Both the position numbers and the translations under genes were made by a program. From Chrysogorgia sp. JL179-B06 (lineage: Eukaryota > Cnidaria > Anthozoa > Scleralcyonacea > Chrysogorgiidae), in the NCBI GenBank assembly GCA_035772405.1, contig JAYKKM010000441.1:124001-188000 (forward strand): a DNA stretch of 64,000 nt, written 5' to 3'. This document shows positions 51,316 through 62,452 of the stretch, piece after piece. Under the pieces are notes generated by a model that was not told the origin of the DNA, ran no database searches, and saw only the letters and a program-made list of their open reading frames with translations. The number at the start of each line of letters is the position of its first letter. Positions within the stretch are counted from its first letter, which is position 1.

Positions 51316-51510
51316 AGCCTGGGTCTAGTATTTATTTATACAGTCTTTTTTGTATCTATACACAATGAGATTTTTAGTTATTTTATTAGATATTTTAACC
51401 ATATCGTAGGTTTAACTGAGTTAATGTACCAATGGTTTATGTTTGTTGCCTAGAATTAGTTTTACACCTCTTAAAAGCCACGGTTGAGAAGCATGGGTCT
51501 AGTAGTTATT
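51316..51510 (+). repeat. Dispersed repeat, rearranged copy 3
   Basis: Contains 'gagaagcctgggtctagta', 'attttattagatattttaacc' and 'taggtttaactgagttaatgtaccaatgg' in an order that differs from copies 1 and 2, so it is internally rearranged. Confidence 0.65.
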
Positions 51511-51662
51511 GTCAGTTCTAGTCGGCAGTGTACACCTGAGCATGCTCAGTACTTGTGTTTACATATAAATAGAAATATATCTTTATCCATGCGAATTTTT
51601 GATATAGTTTTGTTTTATATCATCATAAATTGTACCAGTATGGCCTAATTGTCAAGGATACT

Positions 51663-52065
51663 ATGTACGGCCGACGTTTTGGCAATGATTTCTGCAGAAA
51701 ATGTGCAAGAGTCGTCAAGATTCATGTGCAAAACGAAGAAAGCATGGTAAATATTGTGATAGTAGAATTTTGATGGTTAAATTCGAGTAATACCCGCAAA
51801 ACAATTTAGCGGGTAAAGAGTAAATATAATATGTTTTAATAAATATATATATATATATATATATATAGTGAACGAAAATTTCGAGTGTTGGAATATATAC
51901 ATTAATAATAATTAATGTATATAATAATTAATTTCTGCTTCTATTTTTCAGAGAGAACGAGGAGTGGGTAACGGGTGTTCACTCGTGTACCCCCAAGAAG
52001 TGCTCAATGCAATCAGGGCACTTTACCCTGAGGGCGTCAAGGACTACCCACCAAGAGCTGCTAAA
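51663..52065 (+). CDS. Candidate two-exon host gene fragment
   Basis: Exon 1: ATG 51663 to 51746, 28 codons (MYGRRFGNDFCRKCARVV...), followed by GTAAAT. The intron has a (TA)n run and ends in a pyrimidine tract with TTTTTCAG (51944-51951). Exon 2: 51952-52065, 38 codons (NGCSLVYPQEVLNAIRALYPEG...), followed by GTAAGC. Both exons are phase 0, so the frame is kept. The gene would continue downstream, but no third exon is found. The family is not recognised. Confidence 0.45.
51842..51867. repeat. (TA)n microsatellite
   Basis: About twelve TA units within the candidate intron. Confidence 0.9.
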
Positions 52066-52151
52066 GTAAGCATTAGCATGCTGATCATTTACCTTATATG
52101 TAGCTTTAGAAAATAATCCCTGGGCCAGAGAGTCACCTTAAAAGTGTGTGT

Positions 52152-52341
52152 GGGGGGGGGGGGGGGGGGGGGGAGCTGACTGGAAGGTGCACTTTTTAAG
52201 CAACATTTTTCATGGTTTAGTCATTTATCTTTGATATATGGCATACAACCCTATGAGGAATGAATCTATAGTCTCAAATTTGACAGGAGCATTAGGTCAA
52301 ACATACTTAGGTGGGTATAAGGGGAAGAAGCCCCCCCCCCC
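52152..52341. repeat. Poly-G and poly-C tracts
   Basis: A run of 22 G at 52152-52173 and a run of 11 C at 52331-52341, about 160 bp apart. They could pair as a large hairpin or be independent slippage products. Confidence 0.85.
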
Positions 52342-53470
52342 AGGAAAATTTTAACCACAGAACTGTCATTTCCGTGAATCTCGAGAGCTTTGGCTGTCCA
52401 AAGGCTGAATACCTCCTTGACGCTTTGGTATGGCATTTGCTTGAGTTTCGGAACTGTGCGACCGCCAATACCGTGCATATGTATGGAAGCGTACAGAACA
52501 AAGGTTGTTCTTTGTTACTCGTCAACATAAGTACATGATCCTCTAATTTACTGAAAAAAGGTTGTTCTGCATACAGAATAGTATTACTGGCAGTCATGTC
52601 ATGTAGGCAAATCACAGAAAGAAAGTAAATCTTTAAGGCAATTCCCTTTCTATCAAACAACGATCCGTAAGAAATTGTACAGATTTTCCAATCATATAAC
52701 TAACATCCGAGGGTATAAAGGTAAACACATTTTATTCCAGCCTTCATCGCCCAATCCTCTTGGACCTCCAATACAACACGACAACCTTTATTGCTCGTTT
52801 TACACAGTTCTCATCTGAAGGAGTACTTGCATTGTCACCTTAAACCAAACAATGTGTGAGTAGTATGCAAGAAAAAGGGATATCTCAGACTTTGATAAAG
52901 TGAGAAAAACAATTTTATACACACATCGCACCCAGGTGGTGTGCGACACAAAACACGTGACCAAAAAAAGTGAATCCGCTTGCGTTATCACTCCTGTCTC
53001 AATGGCGATCTTCTAGACATTTTCATTGTGTTATTTATCATTTATTCGCGGCGAAGTATCATTAATTGCCAGTGAGAATATGTGATTAGGAAAATCAATA
53101 TCATATATTAACTATAATATACAGTGTCTATATAGCTACTCCATTCACATCCACCGATATAATTGCGGCGATACAAACCTCACACTAACAACAAGAATGC
53201 AATGATATCGGACCTTTGCCGCAGGTTAGTTTATTTATATATGTATTTCGTTGAATGCGAACGTGTCTGTTCTAATTGATGCATACTCTTCTTTATTGGT
53301 CCTTGAAAATTCCTTATTTCGTTAACCATATATGGTTGAATGCTTCAATGAATTATTCAGCAAAGGAAGAGTAGTTCGATCAAAAAATCGCTGTCTACCC
53401 CTAACTACCTCTTTTTGTTGTTTAGCTTCTATTTTAATTATAAAATACTCTCCTTCCCATCATTCGTATG
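52342..53470. other. Host sequence without clear gene
   Basis: Short open frames in several directions; nothing recognisable. Confidence 0.4.
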
Positions 53471-53475
53471 GTATG

Positions 53476-53705
53476 CAAGTATGATGTTTCTCATCGAGGA
53501 CATTGATCAAAGCTTTTACACAGTTCTCATCGAGGACATTGGTCAAAGCTTTTACAGCTTAATTATTGATCAAAGCTTTTACACAATTCTCATCGAGGAC
53601 ATTGGTCAAAGCTTTTACAGCTTAATTATTGATGAGTCAACCGACGTGAGTCAGACGAAAATGCTGGACAAACAAGTGACAAACAAGCCACAATTGACAA
53701 CCTGA
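53476..53705 (+). pseudogene. hAT transposase fragment with tandem duplication
   Basis: The end of the open frame, QSFYSLIIDESTDVSQTKML, carries the conserved hAT/DUF4371 catalytic start (F-S-L-I-I-D-E-S-T-D-V-S). Just upstream, a ~75-bp unit coding for LIEDIGQSFYSLIIDQSFYT is duplicated in frame ('ctcatcgaggacattg-tcaaagcttttaca' three times between 53490 and 53625). Confidence 0.65.
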
Positions 53706-54345
53706 ATGAACACAACATGATGAATATAACTCCATTGGACTCAAAGTTAAACACACCAGTACAATACACTCACCACCACAATTGAGAGAACGTTGGGAAA
53801 GGACATTGGATAATGCCTCTAATGAACAACTGAATATTGTGCACTTAAGTAGTGGGCACTTAATGACACTAACATGAAAATACAACACCGTACACAACAC
53901 TTACTCAACCACACCATGACAAACAACTAGCCAATATAACTAGAAATACGTATACGCAACAACCTCTCGCCCGCTTACTGTTAAATTTGAAACTTTTATA
54001 GCGTAGTTGCTTACAGTACTTATTTTCGTTCTTTTACTTCAATAGCAGCAGTACATCGAGATGACGTTAGTATCCATGTTTGTCCGTTTTTTCCCTTATT
54101 TCTTGCGGCCATAGCAAAAGAAAATAGCTGACTTGCAATAATTTTGAGTCAAATTTGGTTTGTTTATCCGCATTTTGAGCTACAGTATTAATAGTAGCCA
54201 GACGCTACGCCATAGGTAATAGGCTAATAGCCCATTCATTTGCCAAACTGAATAGATTTTCAGTGGACAATTTGTCAATATGTCTGAATTTAATTGTTTC
54301 ATAGAACATCAAACTAAATAACTATATAGAAGATTTTTAATTTTT
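53706..54345. other. No gene seen
   Basis: Contains the dispersed motif 'actagaaatacgtatacgcaacaacct' (about 53939-53966) shared with 19387 and 21063. Confidence 0.5.
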
Positions 54346-54349
54346 GGGT

Positions 54350-54440
54350 GCGGTAACTGCTAGAATAGTGGGGAAGTCCACTGCTGTTTCCATCATCAAT
54401 CACTAAGAAAAAAATTACTTGTTTCACACTATTGATAATT
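54350..54440 (-). repeat. SINE-body copy
   Basis: The reverse complement matches 23405-23512 ('atcaatagtgtga ... ttagtgattgatg ... gaaacagcagt ... cttcccca'). No tRNA-like head is visible next to it. Confidence 0.6.
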
Positions 54441-54489
54441 CCACATGAAATAATAAATATAGTCAGCATAAACTGTTGAAGGAAGTAAA

Positions 54490-54714
54490 ATGTCTAGGGG
54501 TCTATTCAAATTGGGTTTACTAAGACGTATTAGGGGAATTATACCCCAATTGTTCGTGTGGATGAATATAGATGATTCCACCCACATTAGACTGCTGCGA
54601 TGTGGAGCTGGAAGGGATGTGGAATATAATATTGAGACTCTTGGTAGGACTCAACGCAGGGCAGGAAAACTGATCTTTTCTAAGTGGGGACTTGCAACTG
54701 ATCGATTAATTTAA
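54490..54714 (+). CDS. Unrecognised 74-residue frame
   Basis: MSRGLFKLGLLRRIRGIIPQ..., basic at the N-terminus, ending GKLIFSKWGLATDRLI. No similarity is recognised and no neighbouring exons are seen. Confidence 0.25.
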   Translation: MSRGLFKLGLLRRIRGIIPQLFVWMNIDDSTHIRLLRCGAGRDVEYNIETLGRTQRRAGKLIFSKWGLATDRLI

Positions 54715-55074
54715 TAAGGCTGGTAATGTTTCTATAAAAAGGTAATTTTTGACTGAGTAGCACTACAATATATTTTTGCACTGTTGACCAATATTTTAAG
54801 AGTGTTTCTGTAAACAGCACCAATCTAAGCAAAGTAATGCCAATCGAAAATCAACCAGCAACTTCTGAAATTATAATAGTGGATGAGTTCCCTTCACCGA
54901 CATCCAAAAATAAACGTTTTCACAAATCGAGATTTCGTCTTGACTATTCATAGCTAGGTCAAGAGGTATATATATAGAAAACATAGGAATCCAAGCGGAA
55001 GATTAGTGGGTGCGCTGCCCCGCAATCGTTCGGCAGAAAATATATAATATAGTCTATATTTAATTATCTTTAGA

Positions 55075-55413
55075 TTTGAACTTGAGATTCTTGACAAGAG
55101 GAACAGAAAAGTTCCCATAATATTGACACCAGAGGTCAAAAAAGCAATCCAGGTGCTGAATGACACTCGTAATCAGGCAAACGTTCATTACAAGAATCCG
55201 TACGTTTTTCTGTGAACAACGGGTCTTCTCTGCAAAACATCAGAGGCAACGACGCACTAACGAAGGTTACAGCAGGATTGGAGTTGGAACAGCCAAAACA
55301 AATTTCGTCTACAGCTCTGAGGAAATATGTAACTACCGTGTCACAGATCGTGGACATGAATGAATCCGAGCTGGTCTGGCTAAGCATTTGGGTCATGATA
55401 TCGGTGACCATGT
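55075..55413 (+). pseudogene. Tyrosine-recombinase-like animal protein fragment
   Basis: The first part reads VPIILTPEVKKAIQVLNDTR and HYKNPYVFL. A frame change at about 55215 leads to NIRGNDALTKVTAGLE, STALRKYVTTVSQIVDMNES, ELVWLS and an altered LGHDI-like end. This order (LTPEVKKAI...LRKHIATxSQ...GHD) is that of a large aquatic-animal protein family whose C-terminus looks like a tyrosine recombinase/Crypton-derived domain. Only the C-terminal exon is present and it is frameshifted. Confidence 0.4.
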
Positions 55414-55887
55414 AATTACATATACATCTATGCGGTTTGATAAACCGTTTGAAATTCTATAACAAACCGTTCGAACGGCTATTAAACTGGAACCGTTCCA
55501 ACGGTACTTTATTGACTCATATATACCAATTCTCCTTCTTTTTAAGCCATGGAAGATATTTATAAAATGATATAAAAAACAACAGCACCAAGGCTTGTTT
55601 GATCTGGTGGACTGGAAAATATTATCCCACTATATTTGGTCTCAGAGGGTGTTATCATTGCGAAGTTGAACAATGTTTGTCGGGCAACTGCAGGACACTC
55701 AAGTTCATTCACACTTTGCCTATGAAGATGACAAGTTGTCAAGAAATCAGTAAGTATAAAAAATATCAATGTTACATATAGTCATCTCATCTCAAGGGGG
55801 GGGGGGATACATTGTCAAGACCCATATTTCACGAACACTTCTATTTTTTTTCTGCGTGTATGTTAGTACGTAAACCATGTCCGGACA

Positions 55888-56187
55888 ATGGTTGTGACGA
55901 GGAGGTTTACCTCCTCAACTGTCGACAGTGGACACATCTGTGGACAGCGGACACATCTGTCCGCGTTACATGTATTTCGTATAGAAACAGCAGATGAACG
56001 ATTTGAAAGATTATATTATAACAAACATCCTTGTGGAAGATGTATTAACAAACATCCGTGTCCGATTCATCCAGATGAATTAAAACTTTCAAGACTAAAC
56101 AGTTTTAAACGTTGGGTATTAAACAAGTTAAATATACGGTGGAAATATACAGTGACTGTTTCAGTGGAAATAGGTCAAGACGAATAG
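55888..56187 (+). CDS. Cys/His-containing unknown protein at left edge of element B
   Basis: The viral-looking part starts near 55975 (ADERFERLYYNKHPCGRCI) and continues with NKHPCPIHPDELKLSRLNS to EIGQDE. The C-x2-C...H-P-C-P-x-H spacing could bind a metal. The N-terminal about 30 residues come from a GC-richer upstream segment with internal repeats and may not belong to the gene. It lies 33 bp before the next gene on the same strand. No family is recognised. Confidence 0.4.
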   Translation: MVVTRRFTSSTVDSGHICGQRTHLSALHVFRIETADERFERLYYNKHPCGRCINKHPCPIHPDELKLSRLNSFKRWVLNKLNIRWKYTVTVSVEIGQDE

Positions 56188-56223
56188 AAGAAAAGACGTC
56201 GAAGTTTTTTTAAAAAGATTTAA

Positions 56224-56556
56224 ATGGCTGTACGAGAGCGTGATTTTGATGAAATTCTTTATCCCGACATTCAATATTTATTACATGCTGAATTGTTTGA
56301 GATAGAAAAAACACGAGATTCAACGTTTTATTATTTTGAATGGAGAGAGCATCCCTATCAGTTTAGATGTGCTGATTATGATTATAAATATTTTAACATT
56401 TATGTGGAAGATAAAAATGAACAATCTATATTTCGGAAACGATATGGTGGAAAAAGATATTATAGATTTTTAATAACCGGTTTTAGCTGGACTATGTCAT
56501 TTTATGATCAGTTAGTGGGAAAACATGTAGTATTTCAAAAATCAATGAATCAATGA
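56224..56556 (+). CDS. Unknown 110-residue viral protein
   Basis: MAVRERDFDEILYPDIQ..., rich in aromatics, with TRDSTFYYFEWREHP and CADYDYKYF. The beta-type pattern and length suggest a small globular protein. It ends in TGA that overlaps the ATG of the protease (ATGA at 56553), a tight junction typical of real adjacent viral genes. A decayed copy is at 49165-49435. Element A has no counterpart in this place. Confidence 0.55.
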   Translation: MAVRERDFDEILYPDIQYLLHAELFEIEKTRDSTFYYFEWREHPYQFRCADYDYKYFNIYVEDKNEQSIFRKRYGGKRYYRFLITGFSWTMSFYDQLVGKHVVFQKSMNQ

Positions 56557-57026
56557 AAAAATCAATGAATTTACATTGTTTTTTAACCCAATTTTTATTT
56601 ACGAACGAGATTAATAAAATTTCAAAAATAAATAAGTTTTTAAATAAATATTATTTGGGTACATTTCCTGCAAATATTTTTCCTAAAAAAATTTATTATC
56701 CCTCATGTTGGATTTGGAATACGGATGAAGCAGATCAAAACGGTCAACATTGGGTTGCTATATGGGTGGATAAAGAAAAACATATGTATTTTTTTGATAG
56801 TTTTGCAAAAGATGTCTCGTTTTATAAACGTGAATATTGGTATGATTATAGTGTAAAAAAAGGACTAACATTTCAATATATTCAAAGTAAACAATTACAA
56901 TCCAAAAATACAGCCGTGTGTGGAAATTGGAGTTTATTATATTTATACAATCAATGTCGTAATGAAATCGAAAATAATAATAAACAAAAAATATTTAAAA
57001 ATGAACGTATTGAACGTAAAAAATGA
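56553..57026 (+). CDS. Adenain-type protease, C-terminally truncated
   Basis: 157 residues. Almost identical to the 204-residue protease of element A through the catalytic Cys (GQHWVAIWVD, FFDSF, AVCGNWSLLYLYNQ). It ends at 57026 (FKNERIERKK) through a small length change. The remaining C-terminal homology continues out of frame to about 57158. Catalytic residues are all present, but the loss of about 47 residues makes function uncertain. Confidence 0.8.
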   Translation: MKKSMNLHCFLTQFLFTNEINKISKINKFLNKYYLGTFPANIFPKKIYYPSCWIWNTDEADQNGQHWVAIWVDKEKHMYFFDSFAKDVSFYKREYWYDYSVKKGLTFQYIQSKQLQSKNTAVCGNWSLLYLYNQCRNEIENNNKQKIFKNERIERKK

Positions 57027-57204
57027 TATTAAATTAAAAAAAAAATAGAAACAATTTTAGGTCGTGTACTCGTGGGAATATATAATAAAAAATGTAAAAA
57101 AAATTGTAAGAGTAATAACAATCAGTCATGTTGTAGTTTTAATAATGCCAATTTTTAATTAAACAAAAAAATTAACTATTTACAGGGGGTTTATTTATTG
57201 TTTT

Positions 57205-57462
57205 TTACCAGGGGAATGTACTCATAAAATCAAAACCTCCTTTTTGTTTTCTTTTGCGAATACCCCCTTTTTGAAAAAAATCTGGAAATACAAAACGTCC
57301 AAACCCTCCTTTTTGTTTTCTTTTTCTTTTTCGAATACCAAATCCCAATTGATTTCCAACTAACGATCCCAAAGGTCCAAAAATATCTAGAGCACTACCC
57401 CCTTTTTGTTTCTTTTTTCTAAGGATAATTCCCCTCCTGCTTCTATATCTTCTTCTTGCCAT
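57205..57462 (-). CDS. Basic Gly-Gly protein (core/pX-like), full-length copy
   Basis: 85 residues. Basic N-terminus MARRRYRSRRG, then KKQKGGSALDIFGPLG, a second RKRKQKGG unit, FFQKGG, and a third RKRKQKGG before a short hydrophobic tail (FDFMSTFPW). Four KGG sites divide the protein into blocks, as expected for a protease-processed core precursor. The element A counterpart (32890) is shorter. Confidence 0.65.
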   Translation of the reverse strand: MARRRYRSRRGIILRKKKQKGGSALDIFGPLGSLVGNQLGFGIRKRKRKQKGGFGRFVFPDFFQKGGIRKRKQKGGFDFMSTFPW

Positions 57463-57583
57463 GTTTTTAAAAAAAATTCATACACAATATACACACCCCA
57501 TACTATATATACTTTTTAAAAAAACGATTTTCAACAACTCTTTTATTTTTTTAACAAACATTTATTTTTCTTTTTACATTTAT

Positions 57584-58253
57584 TTACAAATCATAGATTA
57601 TCGTTGATTCATGTGGAAATACATTGGTTCTAATTCTACAATTTTCATACCCTTTTCTACAATTATCAAATACCAAATAACCATAGGGTTTCTCATTAAT
57701 TTCACTTAATACTTTATTAAATCTATTTCTATTAATTTTTTTATTATCACATATCGTATACATATTATAATCGCTTAAATGTTTAAACATAACATAATAT
57801 TGACTATTGACACGTAAATTTCGCAATTTACATTACCATATGTTAAATTTTGACATGTAAAAATAACACTAATATTACGATGATGGACATCTTTAGTTGC
57901 AATATTATCTATTCTTTCAAGATTTTCCTTTGATGATGTTGCAACTAACATGAGATCATCTAATATTATTAACGTATTTTCACGGGTATTCGTTTGTATA
58001 TCAGTAATGCGGGGAATACCCTTTTGACAATCGATAAATTCAACACTAATATCTGTTTTTTCCGCAAGAACTTTTTCCATTTCAGCGTACAGAGGTTGAT
58101 AAATTGAATATAAATAAACAATTTTAACAATTGCGGGTGTAATCATGTTAATATTTTTCAATAATTGTAATATCCAATATGTTTCCCACTTTGGCTGGGA
58201 CCGCATAACGTTAACATAAAAGGGTGTTGAAATGGTAATGAAACATTGTTCAT
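57584..58253 (-). pseudogene. Packaging ATPase, frameshifted copy
   Basis: Same gene as 33209-33883. One frame change falls in the Walker A region near 58185, so the upstream N-terminus (ATG 58253) and Walker B part (LIILDDLML) are in different frames. A second lies near 57828, after VIFTCQNLTYGN. Sequence identity to the intact copy is otherwise very high. Confidence 0.85.
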
Positions 58254-58254
58254 T

Positions 58255-61200
58255 TCAGTTATCTAAAAATCCATACGGAATCGTATTAAAATTATTTTTA
58301 ACAACACGTTTATTAAATGTAAATGAAAATTTTTTTATTTCATCCTCAATAAAAATATGATTAAGTTTATCTTTACATATTTTATTGTGATATTTAATTT
58401 CGATGATCTGATCTTGATTTTTAACACATTGTGTCAAGGATAAAAAATTCAATTTTTCTTTTATTGTTTCATTTTTTAAAGTAAAACCTTTCACATGAAT
58501 ACATTCCTGATTTAAATTAGTTATATACGCGTAACATTTTGGACCCATTGAACAAAAATTTGTTATCCATTCATTTTCATTTAATTCATTCGTTAAATCT
58601 CCTAAATAATTTCCCGTTTTAACATCAGTATAATTATTTTCATCAGATATATAAATAACAGAATCTGTATCAAAATATAAAACGCGATCGTCTAATTTAT
58701 CGAGTAACTCGTGTAATTTCAAACGTGCATATGCAGTAACAAAACATGCAATGATTACATTTCCCGTTTTTAGAGGGGTTGTTGCATCATCAATTTTTTC
58801 ATATGTACAACGTAATAATGTTTCGTTTATAAATTCCATCGATGTTAATTTTTTACTTTTATCATTGGCGATATTTAATAATTCTTCATAATCGTTTAAA
58901 AAACACACTTGTGTATTATTTTCGTTTTGGGCAAATTTTCCCCATAACGAATTTAAAAATGTTTTTGCAATAGTTCTTAATCCGGGATTTTTCTCTATTT
59001 TGTCTTTATCTAAAAAAACATTTTCATTTTTTAAATAATCATTACAATACTGTTTAATTTTATCATCATTTTTACTTCCATCTGCGTTCAAACAATCCGT
59101 AGGAATTCCTGAAGATTCTTGTTTGATTTTTAAAAATTGATTTACGTATTGTGAAAAAATTTTTTCTTTGCGTTCAAAATGATATATTTCGTAAAGAGCT
59201 ATTATTTTATATCCCTTATCTATAGCAACATTAATCTCAACACTAGTCCAAGTACCCGTCAAGTATCGATCGCTTTCATTATGTTCACATTTATTACATT
59301 TATCCACAGCACATTTATAACATAATGGAAATAATAATTTCCCATCTATTCTAACAGGTAAAACAGGAAAGTAAATATTTCGAGGAGGTAAAATACAACA
59401 TTTTACTAAACCAAATATGTCCTTGATTTTTATTTTATTACAATCTTCCCCCAGTAAAATAGTAGGATGACCCACAGGAAAATCATAATTTTTTTGTACA
59501 TGAGGGTATAGCGATGTAAAATCTAAGTAACTTATTCGTTCGTTGGGTTTTGTTTCTTTAAATAAACATACGGGGGAAGTTCGTCCACCATATAATGCGT
59601 CACGTGGTGTTAAAGGAGTAAACGGATAAAATATTCTTTTCTTTTCAATTAATTGTTTCTGTGTATATTTTTTTTCTTCTAAATAATCACATTCCCACAT
59701 CTCGATTAATTTGTAACCGGCATTTTTTATTGTCCAAGAAAAACGTTGCGTATTTGCATATAAATTACTAAATTTTTCGTTTGTAAGAACGTTTAATGCA
59801 TAGGGCTCAAAACATTTGGGACATCCGTGATAAAAACAACCATGAAATTGATATATCGTATCAATATAAAAACCATCGACAAAACGTCCTAGAATTTTTT
59901 TCTCCCCATTTTGTGAACAGATATATTCTAAATTTCCTCCTAATTCTCGATTAATTTCATCTAACCAATCAATAGCAATTAAACTCTGTTTTACACATCC
60001 CCTATAGCCCGAAGCAGGAATAATTCCTACACAATTTTTTTTTTTAAAATTAAGTCTATACACTTTCAAAGCTAAACTAGCAATCGTAATACAATTCTTT
60101 GCATAAAAGGGTGTAATATGTAATATGTAATATGGTGCCTATCATTGTAGAAAATTTAACACATCCCTTTCTTAAAATATCTACGTCACTACAACAATAA
60201 TAATAAATCTCTTTACGAAATATATATTTCTCTTTCTTTTTTTCTAAATACCATTTTTCAAATTCCTTAAGTGTTGCTGTATTCATATGTTTCGTATCAA
60301 AAAATTTCCGATCTACAATTTCACCCTCATAAGTTAAATCGTAAAATTCATAGGGATGAAATCCCTTACATTCCCCTTGAAGATCCATTGCTTTTGGAAT
60401 ATCGGCTAATTTCATACTAAAAAACAAATAACTATCGAGGATTCTAATATTTTGTTCTTTAATTATTAAACTCATTATTTTAGTACCGTTCATTATAGTA
60501 TTCGGTATTATCTGTTTTATTTCTAAAAGATATTTTAAAATCAAAATAGTATCAAATCTACCCCCGTTATGAGCTATCCAAACGGAATTTGTTTGTTCAA
60601 ACATAAATTCACATAAAGTTTCAATAACATTGTTATCAAAAATAAATTGTCTATTGCCACAACAACTAACTTTTTCAATAGTATTATCGATAATTTCTTG
60701 ATCCTTTTTTTCAAAAATTTTGTTTTTTTAAATTCACTATGTTGACATTTTTAACATACCTTTTGGACGATACAATAAAACGGTACGAGCAATTTAGTTT
60801 CGGTTACTTTTGTTTCAAAATCAAAAAAAAATAAAGTGGGTTCACTTTCTTTCCCCTTGTTATATTCAAGTGAAAGGGGTTTCACATAACAAAAATGAGG
60901 TTGTTTCATGTATTTATCACAATGAAAACAAAATCGTTTGCTACAATCATGTTTAACTGTTTTATTAGAAAAAATGAAAAAGAATCGCGGACAAATTTTG
61001 TTACAGGTTTTACAAAAAAAATAATATTGACACGGTGTTAAACGGCTATAATTACTATGAGAAGGTTTAAAAATTTTATTTGTTAAATGATTTGTAAAAC
61101 AATTTTCATCATAAAAAATTATATCACAACTGTTACAAATAAGATTATTTTTATCTTTACACTTATTCGGATATTTATAACATCGTAAACAAGTTAAATT

Positions 61201-61880
61201 ATTTGTAGTACATAGGTGGTTATCGATATATTCATGGCGTGTAAAATAACTCATACATTTAACACAAAAAGAACTGGTGTTAAGTTTAGAAAATTCCTTT
61301 ATGCTTAAGACTACATCGTAATGATTATTATTTAACCATAAACATACAATTTCATTAGTTAATTTAATAAGATTACCTTCACTATCAGTTCGTGAATCAT
61401 AAATTATATTATCGGAATGCGTGTTAGCATACACTAACAAATCAACACCCTGTTTTTTTAAATAATTATTATATACTAACTCAAACTGTGTGGCATCAAC
61501 ATTACCCTCGGGTATCCCACATTCCCGATATACATTTCGAATTTCTTCACACGTATATAAATCATCCACGGGTTTATTGGGTTTTCTTTTCATTATAAAA
61601 TATTTAGCGTCTTGTTTTAAAAATAATAAACCCACTAATATTGCTAAAGCAAAACAGCAATCTTTCACTGTACGAAATAATACATGGCTAAGAATATAAA
61701 ATACACCCGTGCGAAATTTACGGCCATATTTTTTTACATACATATTACTTTTCACACCGCCTTTATCTGTAGCATTTCCCTTATTCAAACTATTATAAAT
61801 ACTTTTTTTCCTTAATACACTATTTTTTTTTTATTTGTACTTATTCCTGCGGGAAAAGTTTGAACTATTACCTTACTATT
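58255..61880 (-). pseudogene. Protein-primed DNA polymerase B, truncated and broken copy
   Basis: The polymerase part is open for 604 residues (58255-60069), with motifs A (DFTSLYPHV), B (FLNSLWGKFAQ) and C (YFDTDSVIY). The exonuclease part is open in 60077-60604 (WIAHNGGRFDTI; YCCSDVDIL). Frame changes near 60075 and 60725 and a TAA near 60752 separate the pieces. The third piece (60751-61788) covers the Cys/His-rich region and exonuclease motif I (FFFDFETK). The first about 145 residues are deleted at about 61880. Regions broken in element A (35565 and 36650) are open here. Confidence 0.9.
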
Positions 61881-61898
61881 CCAATATAAAAATATAAA

Positions 61899-62450
61899 AT
61901 GGTAAGAGTTAAGTTACCTCGAAAAAAAAGACGCAATGATAAATCTCAAAGTATACGTCACGTTCTTCAATGTAGAAGTAAAACCTTAAAAATAATAAGA
62001 TGTCGTAAACGAACAGCAAAAACAAAAAAATGTTGGATTCATTTAGCAAAACAAAATAACTTACGTATCAAGAAATCAACGATCCCCAATGCGGGTGAAG
62101 GATTATTTGCTTGGAAAAAAACTTTTAAACCCGATCGTAATATTTCTTATTACACGGGTCAAAAAACAACACAGGTCAAATTGTATCGTAAATATGGTAA
62201 AAACACTAATGCTGTATATAGTATTTGTAACGATGCAAACACTTGTATCGATGCTTATTTGACAACTCACGCCGCAGCACGTTATGCGAATAATGGGAAA
62301 ACCGGTTCTATATATAAAAATAATTCCGATTTTGTTTACGACCCCAATAATAAAAAAATGTATTTAGAAAGTATAAAACATATAAAAGGCCATGAAGAAA
62401 TTTTTGCAGACTATGGTGATAACTATTGGCAGAGAAAACAACCTTCATAA
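61899..62450 (+). CDS. Viral SET-domain protein, intact
   Basis: 183 residues. The basic N-terminus (KLPRKKRRNDKSQS, CRSKTLKIIRCRKRTAK) has Cys that may bind zinc. The SET domain runs from about residue 58: STIPNAGEGLFAWK is the usual G-x-G start, AARYANNGKTGS takes the place of the R-x-x-N-H-S cofactor motif (Asn kept, His replaced), and HEEIFADYGDNYW is the closing E-E-I-F-x-D-Y-G. SET enzymes methylate lysines; viral ones (e.g. chlorovirus vSET) modify host histones. The target here is unknown. It is directly upstream of the basic GG protein (2-bp gap). Confidence 0.8.
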   Translation: MVRVKLPRKKRRNDKSQSIRHVLQCRSKTLKIIRCRKRTAKTKKCWIHLAKQNNLRIKKSTIPNAGEGLFAWKKTFKPDRNISYYTGQKTTQVKLYRKYGKNTNAVYSICNDANTCIDAYLTTHAAARYANNGKTGSIYKNNSDFVYDPNNKKMYLESIKHIKGHEEIFADYGDNYWQRKQPS

Positions 62451-62452
62451 CA

